Counted from the stretch's first letter, positions 7,798 through 19,658 are shown. The stretch: DNA of 64,000 nt from Gracilaria domingensis (GCA_022539475.1 VCMS01000039.1:62001-126000), one strand, 5' to 3'. A program made the numbers and translations. The notes: generated by a model not told the origin, from the sequence alone.

Positions 7798-9833
7798 GCC
7801 AGGTACGCAACATCATCGAAGTGCGTCACAAAAGAATTCACAATCGCATGAATCGCAGTCACCACTACGGCAGCCAAAGTAAGCCATCCATGAGGAACAC
7901 GAAACGGCTTTACCACGGCCATCATCGGGTTGACACGTTCAAAAGCATATGGCCCTGTGTAGATCCACGGTTGACCACTAGAATTGAGCACCAGATTTAA
8001 GTCCCTGAGTCCCCAAATCATCGCATCTAAAATCTTTTCCATTGACATATTCCAGTTTGGACGGTAACCAAAGCTATACGTGTCCACACGTCCAGAAGCG
8101 CTTCTATCGGCGTTTGAAGACCACAGTTCGCGGCGAATATCTTCTTTCTCCAGTCCGAGTCGGCTTCGAACCCCGTTCATCACACTGTTTAGAAACGTGA
8201 TTCGATCATATTTGTTCATCAGATCTGGACGGAAAGGCATTGTCCTCAACTTTACCCCACCCTCGGAGCGCACATAGGTTGAGAGCTCAACAGCAGTAAA
8301 GGTCCCATTTTGAGAGTAAATCATGAATATCGTCCTCCCAGATCCATACAAAACGTCAACCGTAATGAGATTTGTTGCCCCCAAGAAGGCGTCTACTGAT
8401 ACGGGCTTCACGCACTTTAGCACTTTACCCGATCTGAAAATACCGCGTGTGGGTACGAAGAAATCATCACAATACTCGCTGAATCTGTCTTGAACGCGAG
8501 GTACAGGAGTACCATTGACGGCAGCGACCACAGGATCGAAATTCTGTTCCGCGTAGTACTCTCTCCGATTGTCCGTCCCTGCTAAAATAGTAGCGAACTC
8601 GGCCAAGAAGAGAACCGCAAGAGCAACAATTGGGAACAGAATTCGCCTCGCGTATATGACCATCCTGCGTCGATTTGATTCGATGTGCATCGAACCAGAG
8701 AACGGCTCACGGGCGGAAAAGGTTCGAAAAATGTGTCGAAATGAGCTCAATCGTGAAAATATGATATACGAGGAGTACGCGTCCTCATTGATCCCCGGAA
8801 CGGAGTAAAGTATACTTTGGAAGATTTTGTGAAGTTGAGAGACAATGATAAGCGACAGAATTCCACCTAGGAATTCATTTCCAAGGTCGTTCACGGAGAA
8901 GGAATTGAAAAATTCCAGCTCAGGAACCGAGAATAATTCAATTTCCGGTGCCAACCGACCCGTAGAAAGTGATAGCATTTTCGGTTCGACGGTTCGGGGT
9001 TCAAGCTTCGCTTTGGGGACATTATCAATGCCAAAAGAATCATTTGAGACAGGATGGATGTATTCTCTATCGTCGTATAGACTTGATGACATACAGAGCG
9101 GCCCGATTTGAGCTTCACGGTCATCTTGGATATGCCTGTGTGAGAAAACATTTCCTAAGTAAAACACGACGGTTGCACATATTTCATCCTCCGGACAATC
9201 CAATGACGTGGAGCAGTGAATAAACTGGATTGGAGTGCAAACGCAAGGGGAAAGGGAAAACTCACAAGTAGTCACGTTATGTAGCTCGGACACGAAGGAC
9301 GACTCGCCTAGACAGCTTCGCGTGCCACGACAGTCGGTGTGCAAAAAGCATCGGTCTCCTGTCAAGCCCAGACCGAGTAGAGGTGGCACGGACTCCACAG
9401 GTTCACTCAATACAACTCGCTCTTCACCTTGAAAATAGAACGAAGAGAGACATCTTCCTGCAGTTATGTCGACAAAAGGTTCCCACTCACAAAATTCTCC
9501 CTCATCGCAGTCGTCAGTAGAGAGACAACTATAGCTCTCAAACACAGGAGCTTTTGTGCAATAGCACACCGGATTCGAGCAGCTCCAACAAACTCGAGGC
9601 GGAACGCAATCGCTACTGCCTCGGCAATCGTCGTCAGTCAGCCCGCGAATATTCGAGAATGGCGGGGTTGCCGTGGGTGGCCACTCCTTATGCTGTGCAG
9701 AAAACACCACGTTCATGTCTTCGTCGGTTATAAGGATATGCGAGCTTGAAGTAGCTCGCTGGGCATGGACACCCAAAAAGAGGAACGCAGACAGAAGAAG
9801 CATAGTGGATGCGACGGCCCGGACAGGAGACAT
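7710..9833 (-). CDS. Large Cys-rich membrane protein, unknown function
   Basis: The 707-residue product is taken from the ATG at 9833, which places a strong signal peptide (SPVRAVASTMLLLSAFLF and on) at the N-terminus. The frame stays open upstream to 9971, but that extension would bury the signal. Residues about 70-260 form a lumenal or extracellular region with many CxxC- and DDC-like motifs reminiscent of repeated small disulfide modules. Hydrophobic segments follow near residues 322-345, 395-418 and 648-670; the part between the last two has several N-glycosylation motifs (NGT, NMS, NSS). The tail is acidic. I do not recognise the family. The final 88 bp are duplicated at 1423-1510. Confidence 0.78.
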   Translation of the reverse strand: MSPVRAVASTMLLLSAFLFLGVHAQRATSSSHILITDEDMNVVFSAQHKEWPPTATPPFSNIRGLTDDDCRGSSDCVPPRVCWSCSNPVCYCTKAPVFESYSCLSTDDCDEGEFCEWEPFVDITAGRCLSSFYFQGEERVVLSEPVESVPPLLGLGLTGDRCFLHTDCRGTRSCLGESSFVSELHNVTTCEFSLSPCVCTPIQFIHCSTSLDCPEDEICATVVFYLGNVFSHRHIQDDREAQIGPLCMSSSLYDDREYIHPVSNDSFGIDNVPKAKLEPRTVEPKMLSLSTGRLAPEIELFSVPELEFFNSFSVNDLGNEFLGGILSLIIVSQLHKIFQSILYSVPGINEDAYSSYIIFSRLSSFRHIFRTFSAREPFSGSMHIESNRRRMVIYARRILFPIVALAVLFLAEFATILAGTDNRREYYAEQNFDPVVAAVNGTPVPRVQDRFSEYCDDFFVPTRGIFRSGKVLKCVKPVSVDAFLGATNLITVDVLYGSGRTIFMIYSQNGTFTAVELSTYVRSEGGVKLRTMPFRPDLMNKYDRITFLNSVMNGVRSRLGLEKEDIRRELWSSNADRSASGRVDTYSFGYRPNWNMSMEKILDAMIWGLRDLNLVLNSSGQPWIYTGPYAFERVNPMMAVVKPFRVPHGWLTLAAVVVTAIHAIVNSFVTHFDDVAYLAMKELIGEDCLLGPLAEGNSESAEVEIEN

Positions 9834-10169
9834 CCTTTCGGGGGGGAAGGAGGAATTTTCGACTGTCTGGTCTGACTCTGTGATCGCGACACCTTTTGAA
9901 GGGAACAATGTCATTAGCTTGGTTCTTGGCGTGTTACATTTCTCAGATGTAACGGCGATTTCTACGCACAATTACCTAAGGTAAAACGTGCCATTGGCAG
10001 ATATATGTTTGTCAAACAGGCGTAGTGTGGCAGTGTTTAAAAGATTATACATAACCGTTCTTTGTTTAACGGAGCTGTCGGAATATTTTAATATTCTTTA
10101 AAAAGAAAAGAGTGTTGCCTTCTACATACGACCTTCGAAAAACGGTAAATTCGCCATTTTCGGATTTAA
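9834..10169. other. Spacer upstream of the membrane protein gene
   Basis: This holds the presumed promoter of the gene at 7710-9833 (minus strand) and the TTAA that borders the piggyBac-type terminal repeat. I see no other feature. Confidence 0.5.
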
Positions 10170-10303
10170 CCCTTTCGACCCGGATTGCTTATGTATGTTC
10201 AAATAGACATAAGCTGTGAATTTGGTTGGTCGGGGACTAGACCCATTGGCTATCAAACTGCCAGGTGCCCAGTTTGCTTATGTCTAGCTCAATAGACATA
10301 AGC
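10170..10303. repeat. piggyBac left terminal repeat and subterminal palindromes
   Basis: Two imperfect 28-bp palindromes, 10187-10214 and 10276-10303, each read GCTTATGT...AGACATAAGC. The same motif occurs once at the right end (19659-19685). Repeated subterminal motifs are usual binding sites for piggyBac transposases. Confidence 0.75.
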
Positions 10304-10851
10304 AACACAATTTGATTGGTACATGGCCAATTTTTGACTGATCCCAGCCAATGAACGTCGCTCTTTTGAACATTGTTACTTCAATAGCATCGCTTTGCTC
10401 ACAGTGAAGGTATAATATGCATAGGCAAACTTTCTACAGGAATATGAGACAATTCAAACAACCACATGTTGCCACGTGTGCAGAGCAAACCGCATTTTCA
10501 TCATCGCCGCATAAGAACCAGTAGCGCCAAATCATCGCGGCAAAATTTTAGCACACCTCTTCGCGTCAAATGGCGTTTGGGTCGTGCTGATTCGCACCAT
10601 ATTGGGTGAATGGGGATGAGTGTTTATTGGAGCTGTTTCTGGGAGTGTGACGTGATCACAAGTGGCTCAAACGGTTGATTTTATTCTGAACTACCTACGC
10701 AACAGCGAGCAAAACTTTTACAACCTACGCAGGACTAAATTGTGGTTCGTCAAACTAATGCTGTTTCGGTCGGCAACTCAGAATATGGCGCGCGGCTGAG
10801 TCAGGGCAAAAACGGCCACTATATTAGCGCCGTCAGAAGCATCTAGAACTG

Positions 10852-11559
10852 ATGCTGCCCACCAGTCTCTCAGCTCTCAAGGTTTCCTGCTTTCGTCGAT
10901 TTCCTCCTCTAAAAACTCGCGTTCATTTACTGCTGGTTGTCTCTTTCCTTGCTTCTTGTGTCACGTCGGACGCCGTTGAGGCGCAGCAAAGTCAGCAAAA
11001 AACCGCAGTATTGAATTATCAAGAGCTTGTACGTAATTCCAAAGCGCAACTATGCGATGCTAACCACAGCAGTTTAAAGTCAATTTTCACCTCTGCGCCT
11101 ACTGAACTACAGAATCAACACCTTCCAATTCCAAGGAAGGTTTTTAAACTTTTGGGTATAATTTTGGGATGGAAAGAAACCCTTTTGCTCGAGAATCGTG
11201 ACGAACTAGAGGCCCCAGAACTTGACCGTAATCGTTTGGATCAAATGTTTTCCATGTCATTGGAGGAGATGGAACAGCTCTCCATCCAGAAGCCAGGAGA
11301 GCGTATTGAAATTATTGAAGGATGTTTGCGCGAAGACCGCAACCTAAACCCGCGTACATATGACAAGGACAATCATACTTCGCTCTCACATGTAGTTCTG
11401 AAATGGCATTTGCTGGTTACAAAGGAGGCTTTGAAGCAGAGAGACTCTGGAAACGAATGCACTCCAATGGACGTTCGCAAACTACAAAATGAACCGCCCC
11501 CACCTGTGAAAAGAAGAAACCCGCTTTCAGAATCCGGCTTCAGGAACGTTGAAATGTAG
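10852..11559 (+). CDS. Unknown protein with possible signal anchor
   Basis: The 235-residue ORF has a hydrophobic stretch near residues 24-38 (VHLLLVVSFLASCV) preceded by basic residues, which fits a signal peptide or anchor. The rest is hydrophilic and charged with no recognised domain, and the C-terminus is Pro/Arg-rich. A TATATTA sequence lies about 30 bp upstream of the ATG. It lies within the piggyBac-bounded segment, so it may be cargo, part of the element, or a host gene between two unrelated ends. Moderately confident that it is a real gene. Confidence 0.5.
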   Translation: MLPTSLSALKVSCFRRFPPLKTRVHLLLVVSFLASCVTSDAVEAQQSQQKTAVLNYQELVRNSKAQLCDANHSSLKSIFTSAPTELQNQHLPIPRKVFKLLGIILGWKETLLLENRDELEAPELDRNRLDQMFSMSLEEMEQLSIQKPGERIEIIEGCLREDRNLNPRTYDKDNHTSLSHVVLKWHLLVTKEALKQRDSGNECTPMDVRKLQNEPPPPVKRRNPLSESGFRNVEM

Positions 11560-13395
11560 CGAGCGAAGGTAAACAGAATTGGAGGAGTGCCGACTAGAGA
11601 CCATGATGTAGATTCTCAGGATTTTTGGCCCCGGCTCGGCGGACCAGCGCCTCTCCGACCGAGCCAGTTGGGAGAATACCCGGGAAAATCATCGGTGCTA
11701 CTGAACGTACAAGAACTCATGGGTCCGTCAATTCTGCACTCTGTATGTCAGGAAGGTGTGAATGTCTAACTCGTTGTACGGAACGTTCGCTGGACGCGTC
11801 AAAGCGATGGACGCCCTTTCAGCTCGGAGGTAGAAGCTCTTACTCTGGCCAGGTGAGTCCATTTCTATCTATGTACCTTCGAGACGATGGAAGATGCTCT
11901 GACTGGGAAACCAGGCGCTTGGCTAGAAATAGCCCTTCGACGACTTTGGGCACTTCTCGAGGTGCAGACGTTGACATCGGGACCCAGTCCTCTCTCCCGT
12001 GAGGAAGCATGGCACCAAGTGCTTCCGTCATTGGAAGCATATCCGGACGTTGGCATACGAGTGCCAGCAATGCGTTCAATTGTACTCCGACAGGCCTCAG
12101 CAGCTTCAAGAGCCAGGAACGCAGTCCGGAGCATTACCAAGAAACCCCCGTCACAGAGGCAGAAAACGAGAAGGCCACAAAAGCGCGAAACAAATGCCTA
12201 GTACTTGACCCCAGAGTTAGACTTCGGACTTTTCCACTCTCTAGCGTGCTGAAGAAGAATGCATGGGTTTTAAGTGGTCCGTGTTCATCGGCCACACTTT
12301 TGTTGAATCGTGTTACCAGGAAGCATTTGTCCTTTTCCGTTAAAGTTCCAGGAGATTCCGACTTTCAAATCTTTTCGACCTGCCAGTACAGCTGCATCGA
12401 ACAAGTGGACCGGTACGCCTCACCCATGGAATGGCAGTAGTGCTCCACATAATAGACGACCTAAATCTTGTCTGTTTGGATTGGTCCCAAGATGAAGTAG
12501 CCGCTCTGCAAGATACGATCGAAAAAGGGCTCACAAACAATTACTTACCAGTGAAACGATCGAAATCTTCTCCTGTTGGTTTGCTCGGAACGGTCGAAAT
12601 GCCGTTCATTGGTTGGGTATGGTACCTGAGACGTGATGTCATTCGCCCTAAGGCAGAGAAGCTCCAACTCGTGGCCAAGGAAGCCGCAGTAGTCAATCAC
12701 ATGCCCTTGGATGAAGTGAGAGTCAGATCACTCGTTGGAAGAATCGTTTGGATTGCTCTCGGGCTACGACCTCTTCTATCTGTACTCTACCGAACATTCC
12801 AATACCTGCAAGCTCCGAATGAACTTTCAAATGAGTTTGAAGCATCGGTCAAGCGAGAAATATGTATGATTTGCCGGTTGCTCCCCTTTTCTCATGTAAG
12901 GCTCACTCGAGGCTTCTGGCATCGAATAATCGCCTTCGACGCTTCACCAGTTGCTGGAGCAGTAGTTTACACCGATGTTGAGTTCCAAAAACTTCAGTTG
13001 CTCCTGCAAAGGCTGTCCGGAAAATTCAGAGATCCCACAGATTGCAAGACTATAGTGAAATTTGTATGTTCCCGAAAATGGACCACAGCGTTTGTCCACC
13101 GATAGCGCCGTCAGGAACACATCAATGCACTTGAATCACATACCGCAGTTCTGGCCTTGGAATCGGCCGCTTCATTTAAAGTAACCGGCTTGCGAATGTT
13201 GGTTCTCTCTGACTCGATGGTGACGATTGGAGCTCTCCAGAAAGGCCGATCTTCATCTCATTTGCTGTGCCTACCTTGCAGAAGGTTCACAGCCATCTCT
13301 GGCTCCTATGATCTCGAACCGCTATTGGCACATGTGCCTTCTGATTACAACCCCACCGATGGACCCTCTCGACCAGGGCCAAGGGTGGGAAGCCA

Positions 13396-14604
13396 ATGAG
13401 TAATTTCGTATATTGCGTCCCCGAGGTTTACTGCCGTAATAACTGCGCAGCCTCCAGCCATCGGAGGGGGCCACGGCTCAGAGCAGCATCGCTTTCGCCG
13501 TATCAAGCGTCGTTTGAGAAGCAACGGCGCAAGTACCTTTCGAACTCCCAGATAAGAAAGACGGTATTGAAACCTCCCTCACTCTCCCGAGGCATCCCCA
13601 AGCGCAATTTCGTAGCAAGTGCTAATCGGAGATCTTTGCAGCTACCTAGTTTGGAAATATTGAGCAATCGCCCTCTTTTGGCAGCTACTATTACCGATAG
13701 AACTCAAATGCTGTACATTCGAGCATACAAGACCTTCCTAGTGACTCTGGAGCCATCCCCCGCTTCTCCCGATGATTTGGACAAGGTACTTTCCGCCTAT
13801 ATCGAGGACGCGTATGTTGAGGACTGCTCTGCTGGGCACCGGCTTGAAATGTCCTACCTAATAGTATTCCTTTCGCTTGCTGAGCCTTTGCTAAGAAACG
13901 CCTTAGGATTATCTCGACGGACATTATCTGGATGGAACAAGTTGGAACCTGCCCAGCCCGCCCTTCCGCTAACCCGGAAACTCATGCTTGCCTTTGCAGA
14001 ATACTTCCGTCGCAATGGGTCCCAGTCGGCAGCAGTTGCATTGTGTGTCCAGTGGACTACATACATGCGCGCCTCCGAAGTATTGTCATTGCGAATTGAA
14101 GACATTGAATTGCCCGGGACTGTTCAAATGAAGTGTACTGGTTCGCAAATGGCTGGGATACATATTCCGAGTTCCAAAACCGGGCAAAATCAGTTCACCC
14201 CCATCCGCGATAACCGCTGCGTATCTCTTTTGCAGGCTTACTTGCAACGCCAACCGAGGAACGGGGTTGCAGAAATCTTTGACTTAAACTATCGGAATTA
14301 CAACAATCTTTTCAAGGAAGCTGCAAAGTTTCTGGGGCTTGATGCATCAAGGTTTTCGACTCATTCTGCGCGCATTGGAGGTGCCTTTACAGATTACGTG
14401 CGCGGACAGGATGCGAAAACAATTGCCCTCACCGGAAGATGGAAGTCATTCAAATCGCTGCAGCGCTATCTTTCCAATGGACGTGCTGGATTGATGCAGA
14501 TGAAAACGCGTCAGTACATGGAAACTCGGGTACAAAATTATTCTGACGCCTTTCCATTTCTTCTCGAGCAATGCGTTTCTCATACGTCACTTACATCAGC
14601 ATAG
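13396..14604 (+). CDS. Tyrosine recombinase of the DIRS-like element
   Basis: The 402-residue ORF carries the tyrosine-recombinase signature in its C-terminal half: RASEVLSLRIEDIE with the first catalytic Arg, SKTGQ with the Lys region, HSARIGGA with the His-x-x-Arg pair, and GRWKSFKSLQRYL with the catalytic Tyr near the end. In DIRS elements this enzyme integrates a circular DNA copy without target duplication. This part of the element looks whole. A fungal-type Crypton is less likely, because RT and RNase H sequence precedes it directly. Confidence 0.8.
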   Translation: MSNFVYCVPEVYCRNNCAASSHRRGPRLRAASLSPYQASFEKQRRKYLSNSQIRKTVLKPPSLSRGIPKRNFVASANRRSLQLPSLEILSNRPLLAATITDRTQMLYIRAYKTFLVTLEPSPASPDDLDKVLSAYIEDAYVEDCSAGHRLEMSYLIVFLSLAEPLLRNALGLSRRTLSGWNKLEPAQPALPLTRKLMLAFAEYFRRNGSQSAAVALCVQWTTYMRASEVLSLRIEDIELPGTVQMKCTGSQMAGIHIPSSKTGQNQFTPIRDNRCVSLLQAYLQRQPRNGVAEIFDLNYRNYNNLFKEAAKFLGLDASRFSTHSARIGGAFTDYVRGQDAKTIALTGRWKSFKSLQRYLSNGRAGLMQMKTRQYMETRVQNYSDAFPFLLEQCVSHTSLTSA

Positions 14605-14651
14605 AACCAGTCAAGCATTCAGTAAATGCTTTTTCTTTGGGTTTGGGACGC

Positions 14652-14753
14652 GCGACTGATTTTAGTCGCACCGCGGTGACGAGCAACTGTCACCGAGGTT
14701 TCCTACGAAAGGATTCTCCCAGTAGCGAAAGAGCTGTCAGAAGTTCTCTGACA
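14652..14753. repeat. Cluster of three short hairpins
   Basis: Stem GCGACT/AGTCGC (14652-14669), stem CGGTGAC/GTCACCG (14674-14695) and stem TGTCAGA/TCTGACA (14735-14753) follow within 100 bp after the recombinase stop. They may belong to the 3' end of the DIRS-like element. Confidence 0.7.
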
Positions 14754-16256
14754 ACACAAACGCACGGGCAATAGTCCCACCTGGTTCTACTAAAGCGCAA
14801 CAATGCTATTCGTTCTGGTAACGGACAGCAGCGTAATAAAACAGTATTTTAGTATACCAATACATTGACCCAAAGCGTCCAACACCACTTGTAACATGTC
14901 CCACATCGCGGTACATGGTTCAAATCAACGTCACACCGCCGTCGCCCCTGCATCGCCACTCTCAATACTAGTCATCGCGATGCGCAACACTTTTGGTCTC
15001 CGTGCCGCTTTCTCTCTTTACAAAATGAATGCACTGGCCGCCCATCAACCGCTTCCCCCATCACTTTATTGCGCACGACAACGATCAATTCCATAGTGCT
15101 TTTCCTTGTCTCTCACTCTCTTTCCCCAGCAGCAATCTGTCATTAGTTTCAAGAACCTTTTCTACAGCGAATTCCATCAGCCATTTCGCCATAAAGGTCT
15201 CTTTTGTTCTACGCTGCGCGCAGATCAGGGATTGGTAACAAAAGCATTTGATCTCAGATGTTCGGTTTCTCTGCTTATCTCTCCAACACACGATGAAAAG
15301 CAAGTATGTTCGTTTATTTTCGCCAACCACCGTTTGGCACCACCGCCTTCCTTTCCGCCGCAATGTCCACGAGCAACTTTTGATCGGTGGCGCTCTTCGC
15401 GTTGCCACAGCCTCGGTTCATGCTCTGCTCGCCGTCGCTGTGGTGACCGATTTGTTCAATGTGGTCTATAAACCTACCGCCCGCTGCACTACGTTACTGT
15501 GAAGCCATCGCCGTCATTTTCTCGGATCCCGTCTTCTCCGCTTCACCTATCACGCGATGCGTACGCACCACACTGAACCGCCGGTCTCGCGCATCGCGAT
15601 CGTCAGGGACTGTCAAACGAACGACGGGTAGGAAGGAAGGGCAAAACGTTGATGGCGTTTTCGTTTACTGCGTAAACCGCTCGCAGAAGGCACCGCGTCA
15701 TCAGATGAAGGGCACAAAGCGCGCCTCCATGCAACTGTGGAGGACGCAGGTGTGCGCAGACACGCGCCTCCTTATAGTGGCCACCAGCTGAACTCTTTTT
15801 GGCGGGAGTTGGTGCTTTTAGGCCTCCACAAACGATGCACATGCACAGTAGAACGTGGTGTCTTACATGCCGTCATCTGCACACGCGCCTTCAAGATGGT
15901 GGCGCAGGCCTTAGTGTTGCGGAAGACGTGCACATTAGCCGCTTTAATCCTGCGCATCGAGTATGAAACGTTGTTGTATACGTATGAGCAGAAGCCCGTT
16001 TGGAACCGAGAACCGCACCAAGATGCCCCGCACCACGCCGACGCCAGGTGTTGTCGTGCCTTCAATCCTTTCTGCCGCCAGATAGTGCTTCCGCCACTAC
16101 TACCGTCTCTGCCACGACCGCCAACTGCCCCAACGGCTCCGGCCGCCTTTTACCCGCTGCAGAGGCCGAGCAGCAGCCCTCGTCGATATGCGGCGGTCGC
16201 AGCCAGCACTGCTGTGGTAGCCTCCGTGTCTGACGATCCTAACTCGTATCCCATGT
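14754..16256. other. No recognised gene
   Basis: Several open frames of 80-170 codons overlap on both strands, none with a recognisable domain. A Pro/Ala/Ser-rich frame ends where the solo LTR begins. I cannot support a gene here. Confidence 0.5.
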
Positions 16257-16481
16257 TGTAACACTATGAGGGCCTACAAGCTCCAAGTCACGTCTGATCC
16301 CCGTGCTTGGCTTGTAGCTCAGGTGTTACGAGACACTACGAGACAGTAGAGACAGAAGATAGCTTGTAGCATAGTCGTAGATATCTCTAGACCTGCTACA
16401 ACATCTGTATTAAAGGGGCGTCAGCCGGCCTTCCCCTCCATCTCGGAAGGCCAGACTTCATTCACCATCCATATTGTTACA
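16257..16481. mobile_element. Solo LTR (225 bp) with 5-bp target duplication
   Basis: The ends are TGTAACACTATG and, read from the other side, TGTAACAATATG, so it starts with TG and ends with CA. It is flanked on both sides by CATGT (16252-16256 and 16482-16486). No internal retroelement sequence remains, so it is the product of recombination between two LTRs. It is distinct from the LTRs of the copia and gypsy elements in this window. Confidence 0.88.
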
Positions 16482-16987
16482 CATGTTCCCCAAGCAGTCT
16501 CGAATCACTAGACTTGATGAAAGTTCGCTTACCGTTCACGGGGAACAGCTTCTTGAGGACCAAGACCTTCTAAGAGCTGTAGAGAATCTACCATACTCAA
16601 TGGCCTTTTGCTTGTGCTTCCAACGTTTGCACGTGACGGTTATCGCTACGCCTTATAAGCTCATCTATTTCAGGGTTTCTGTGAACTGATCGTAAATTTG
16701 CGCTTGTAGCATCACAACGACGTGGCAAGGGTATCGCTCCCTTACGTCACCAAATCAATTTTGAAAAGGAGCTGTGGTGCCCAAATTTGCGCTGCGAGAT
16801 ACTGCCGGTCATTCATCTCGCGCAACCTTGTATGTCCAATGAGATCTGGGATTGTTGACAGCAGCGCTGGTCGAGGTTTGCAAAGGCCGAAGTATCCGCC
16901 AAAAAGCTCGCCCTCTTCGATGATTTCTCTCCAAATGGTCGATATTGGACGGCATGTTCTTTGGATATCTTCATTAGCTCATCCAGG

Positions 16988-18900
16988 ATGTCTTCTTATG
17001 CAGCCATTTTTGAAACCAATGATGACTCTGGAGTATCTTCAAACGCACGAGAGTGTAACGCTGAAGTTGTGGAGGAATTCTGTTGGGACGAGCATGATGA
17101 GGAAGAGTTTGCAGTGACAGCTCTTAGAGCTGCCGAGGAAATGGATCTCTACAAGACTGTTCTATACTGTGCAAAATGGCGCGAGAAAAGTGGGTTGTAC
17201 CTGGCCAAAGGGGCGCTAATAAGGAGAACGTATGCCCACAAGAAGGAACGTGGTCTCTTCAGTTTGTTCTTGAACGAGTCGTATCTGGAATGCGTGAGGG
17301 CCTGGACTAGTGGAGCACTTATCAAGCAGGGAAGAAGAATGAAGCCCCTACGAATGGACGAGCTGTGTGCCTATCTGGGTCTGGAGCTCGCTACTTCTTT
17401 GCATCGTCTCAATCGCCTCCGTGACTACTGGTCGACATCAGATCTGCTTGGCATCCCATTCTTCAAACAGGTATTGAGCCGGGATACGTTCATGAACATA
17501 CGAGCATCACTGCAAATATATGCTTCCTATGAGCACGAAGTGGCCCTCTCTGACCCGTTATGGCATAGTCGCCAACTTTTGAGACATTTCGCACGCAACG
17601 CCGCTACTCTCGCCATACCCGTTGGAGTCAGCTCTTTGGACGAGAACACCGTCAGATGTAAAGGACGCACGGCAGCTCGTTCTTACATGAAGAGCAAACC
17701 CGTCAGATTCGGTATACGATTTTATGCAGTGGTTGGATGGTCACATGCTTACTTTCACAGTTTCCAGGACAACAGTTCCTGGAACAAAACGGGTCAAACG
17801 CCACTGCAAAGATATACAACATTGTTTCGTGAACTACGCGGTGCTGTCGATCGCACTGTGGATGGCTCGTTGGTAAAGAAATCAAGCGCGTCCGCACTTT
17901 GGTGCGCCCAGATGGCCCATCAGACCCAACTGCATCCACAACAAACTCTTCGAAGTTTAGTAGTCATGGACAATTTCTACACACGTCATCTGCTTGCTCC
18001 ACAAGTACATCGTTTGAGCCATGGGGAGTGTCGAATATTAGGAACAGTGCGCTTCAACAATGTAGACGGTATAAACAGACCGAGGTTGAAAGAAGCGATC
18101 GAAGTCCTCAAGCATGCGAAAAGAAGAGACTGGCATCTTGTGCAAGTGTACCAAAAGATTCAGACAGGAAACGATACTGTTGAGGTCGCAGACAACGCTG
18201 GTTTTATTGTTTTCAAAAACTGCACTGTACTTACTTTCTATTCGAACGATTTGCTTGACAGCCCGACAAAACCAATTCATTCTCCCGACGACCACGCAGT
18301 GAAATGCGTCCATAGACTGGCACCTCTAAAGCGATGGAGTGGGAACAAATCACTGCAGCGCACAACTTTTCAATTCCCAGCGATGGTCGTTGCCTACAAC
18401 CTGTTCATGAACGGCGTCGACAGATTTGACTAATTCCGATCTACTGCGGCGCCGGTCAGAAAAGAGCAGCGGGTTACAATGAGCCTTCTTACGTTCATTC
18501 TAGACGCGAGTATCGTAAACGCACACGCTCTTTGAAGGCCGTTAAAACTTCGGGAGAGGGGATTTATGCTCTAATTGACATTTCTACAATGAAACAGAGG
18601 CTGATCATACAGATGGTGGAAGATCATGTGGAGTACAAGCAGCAAAGAGCAACTCTAGGAAGACGTCTTTTGTCACGAAACTCGAACACTAGCGGGGCTC
18701 CAAGCAATGCATCATTCGAATCTCTACATTTACTTCTTGAGACAGAAGGAAGAAAAAGTGTACGCTGCGTCTCATGCAATTTATCATCGGAGGAGAGAAA
18801 AGGAGGTTACAGGATGTACTCCTGCACAAAGTGCATTCGCAGTTTTCATGTGAATTGCCTCACTCTCTACCATCAAAAGGAGAAACTTCGAACGACATGA
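16988..18900 (+). pseudogene. piggyBac transposase (DDE_Tnp_1_7), broken
   Basis: The main frame runs from the ATG at 16988 to a TAA at 18431-18433. It has the piggyBac catalytic landmarks: SLDENTVRCKGR with the first Asp, YMKSKPVRFGI, VVMDNFYTR with the second Asp, then D.AGF..F...V.FYSNDL and GVDRFD with the third. The family continues past that point: the same frame resumes as FRST and a helical segment until a TGA at 18533. The C-terminal Cys-rich domain (CVSCNL...SCTKC...FHVNC..LYH) is in another frame up to 18900. At least two breaks therefore make it non-functional unless spliced. It belongs with the terminal repeats at 10170 and 19706. Confidence 0.88.
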
Positions 18901-19658
18901 CCCGATTTTTACCAAGCAATTCAAGAAGCAAGGAAAGCCTTTGTGTCAAGGAGAAGACGTAACAGAATCAATCGTGCGACCGAAACTCTCAAAACGGCAA
19001 AGGTATTGTTCAAGATGTAAATTGTGTTTCATTATGATTCTTCAAATCCCATGGAAGCGCCCTTGTCATCTGGCCAAGCGTTTCGAACTCCCTACATAAC
19101 ACAATGAGGAATTTGGACGTGATTTCCTTTTCCAAGGAACCCGTAGAAGTCAAAAACGTACGCTTTGTAGGCGCCTTTTCGAGCTTCGCTGTTGGGAGTG
19201 CTCACTGGTTTTGAAGCAGAAAGATTTTCTGTTACGGTGAACACTATTGATGGACCATGTTGAATCCAGTAGCACGGAGTTCCTCCGCATGTTAAACAGG
19301 TGACGTCTTCGTTGTAAGGCGTTATGTTCGGAATTTGTGTATTGGTTGATTGTTTCGCGTTGGATGGGGATGCCCTTGGTTCTGCCAAGCCGTCCATGAA
19401 AATAAGAGACTTTATACAATGCGGAGTAGGTGAGAAGATGCCTATAATCGATAAAGAAGCTATTGTGGGAGTAAAGAAAGTGTAGCGGCACGTTTGGATG
19501 ACAGAGCCATGGATTCTTTTTCGGAGGTCATGAAGTTCAACCCAGAGTACTTTGGAGTGCACTACCGTAGTTGATTGCAGCATGGATGCATTTCAATCAA
19601 CGTGTGCCATGACGAGGGCCACACATGCTACACTCTCTTCTGCTTTTCATTGGCTAGT

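Larger units (their letters stand above)
11587..14753 (+). mobile_element. DIRS-like tyrosine-recombinase retrotransposon, broken
   Basis: In order on the plus strand there are a poorly conserved upstream part, a reverse transcriptase whose catalytic motif reads IIDD (near 12450), an RNase H-like part (about 12920-13400, with FDAS, then SDS and NPTDGPSRPG), and a tyrosine recombinase (13396-14604). This RT-RNase H-recombinase order is characteristic of DIRS/Ngaro elements. It is a fossil with several breaks in the RT half. The element ends were not located exactly. A cluster of short hairpins follows the recombinase. Confidence 0.75.

Noticed and set aside
9834-9971. Upstream extension of the membrane protein to 9971
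   Set aside because: It would place 46 hydrophilic residues before a clear signal peptide; the ATG at 9833 is the better start.
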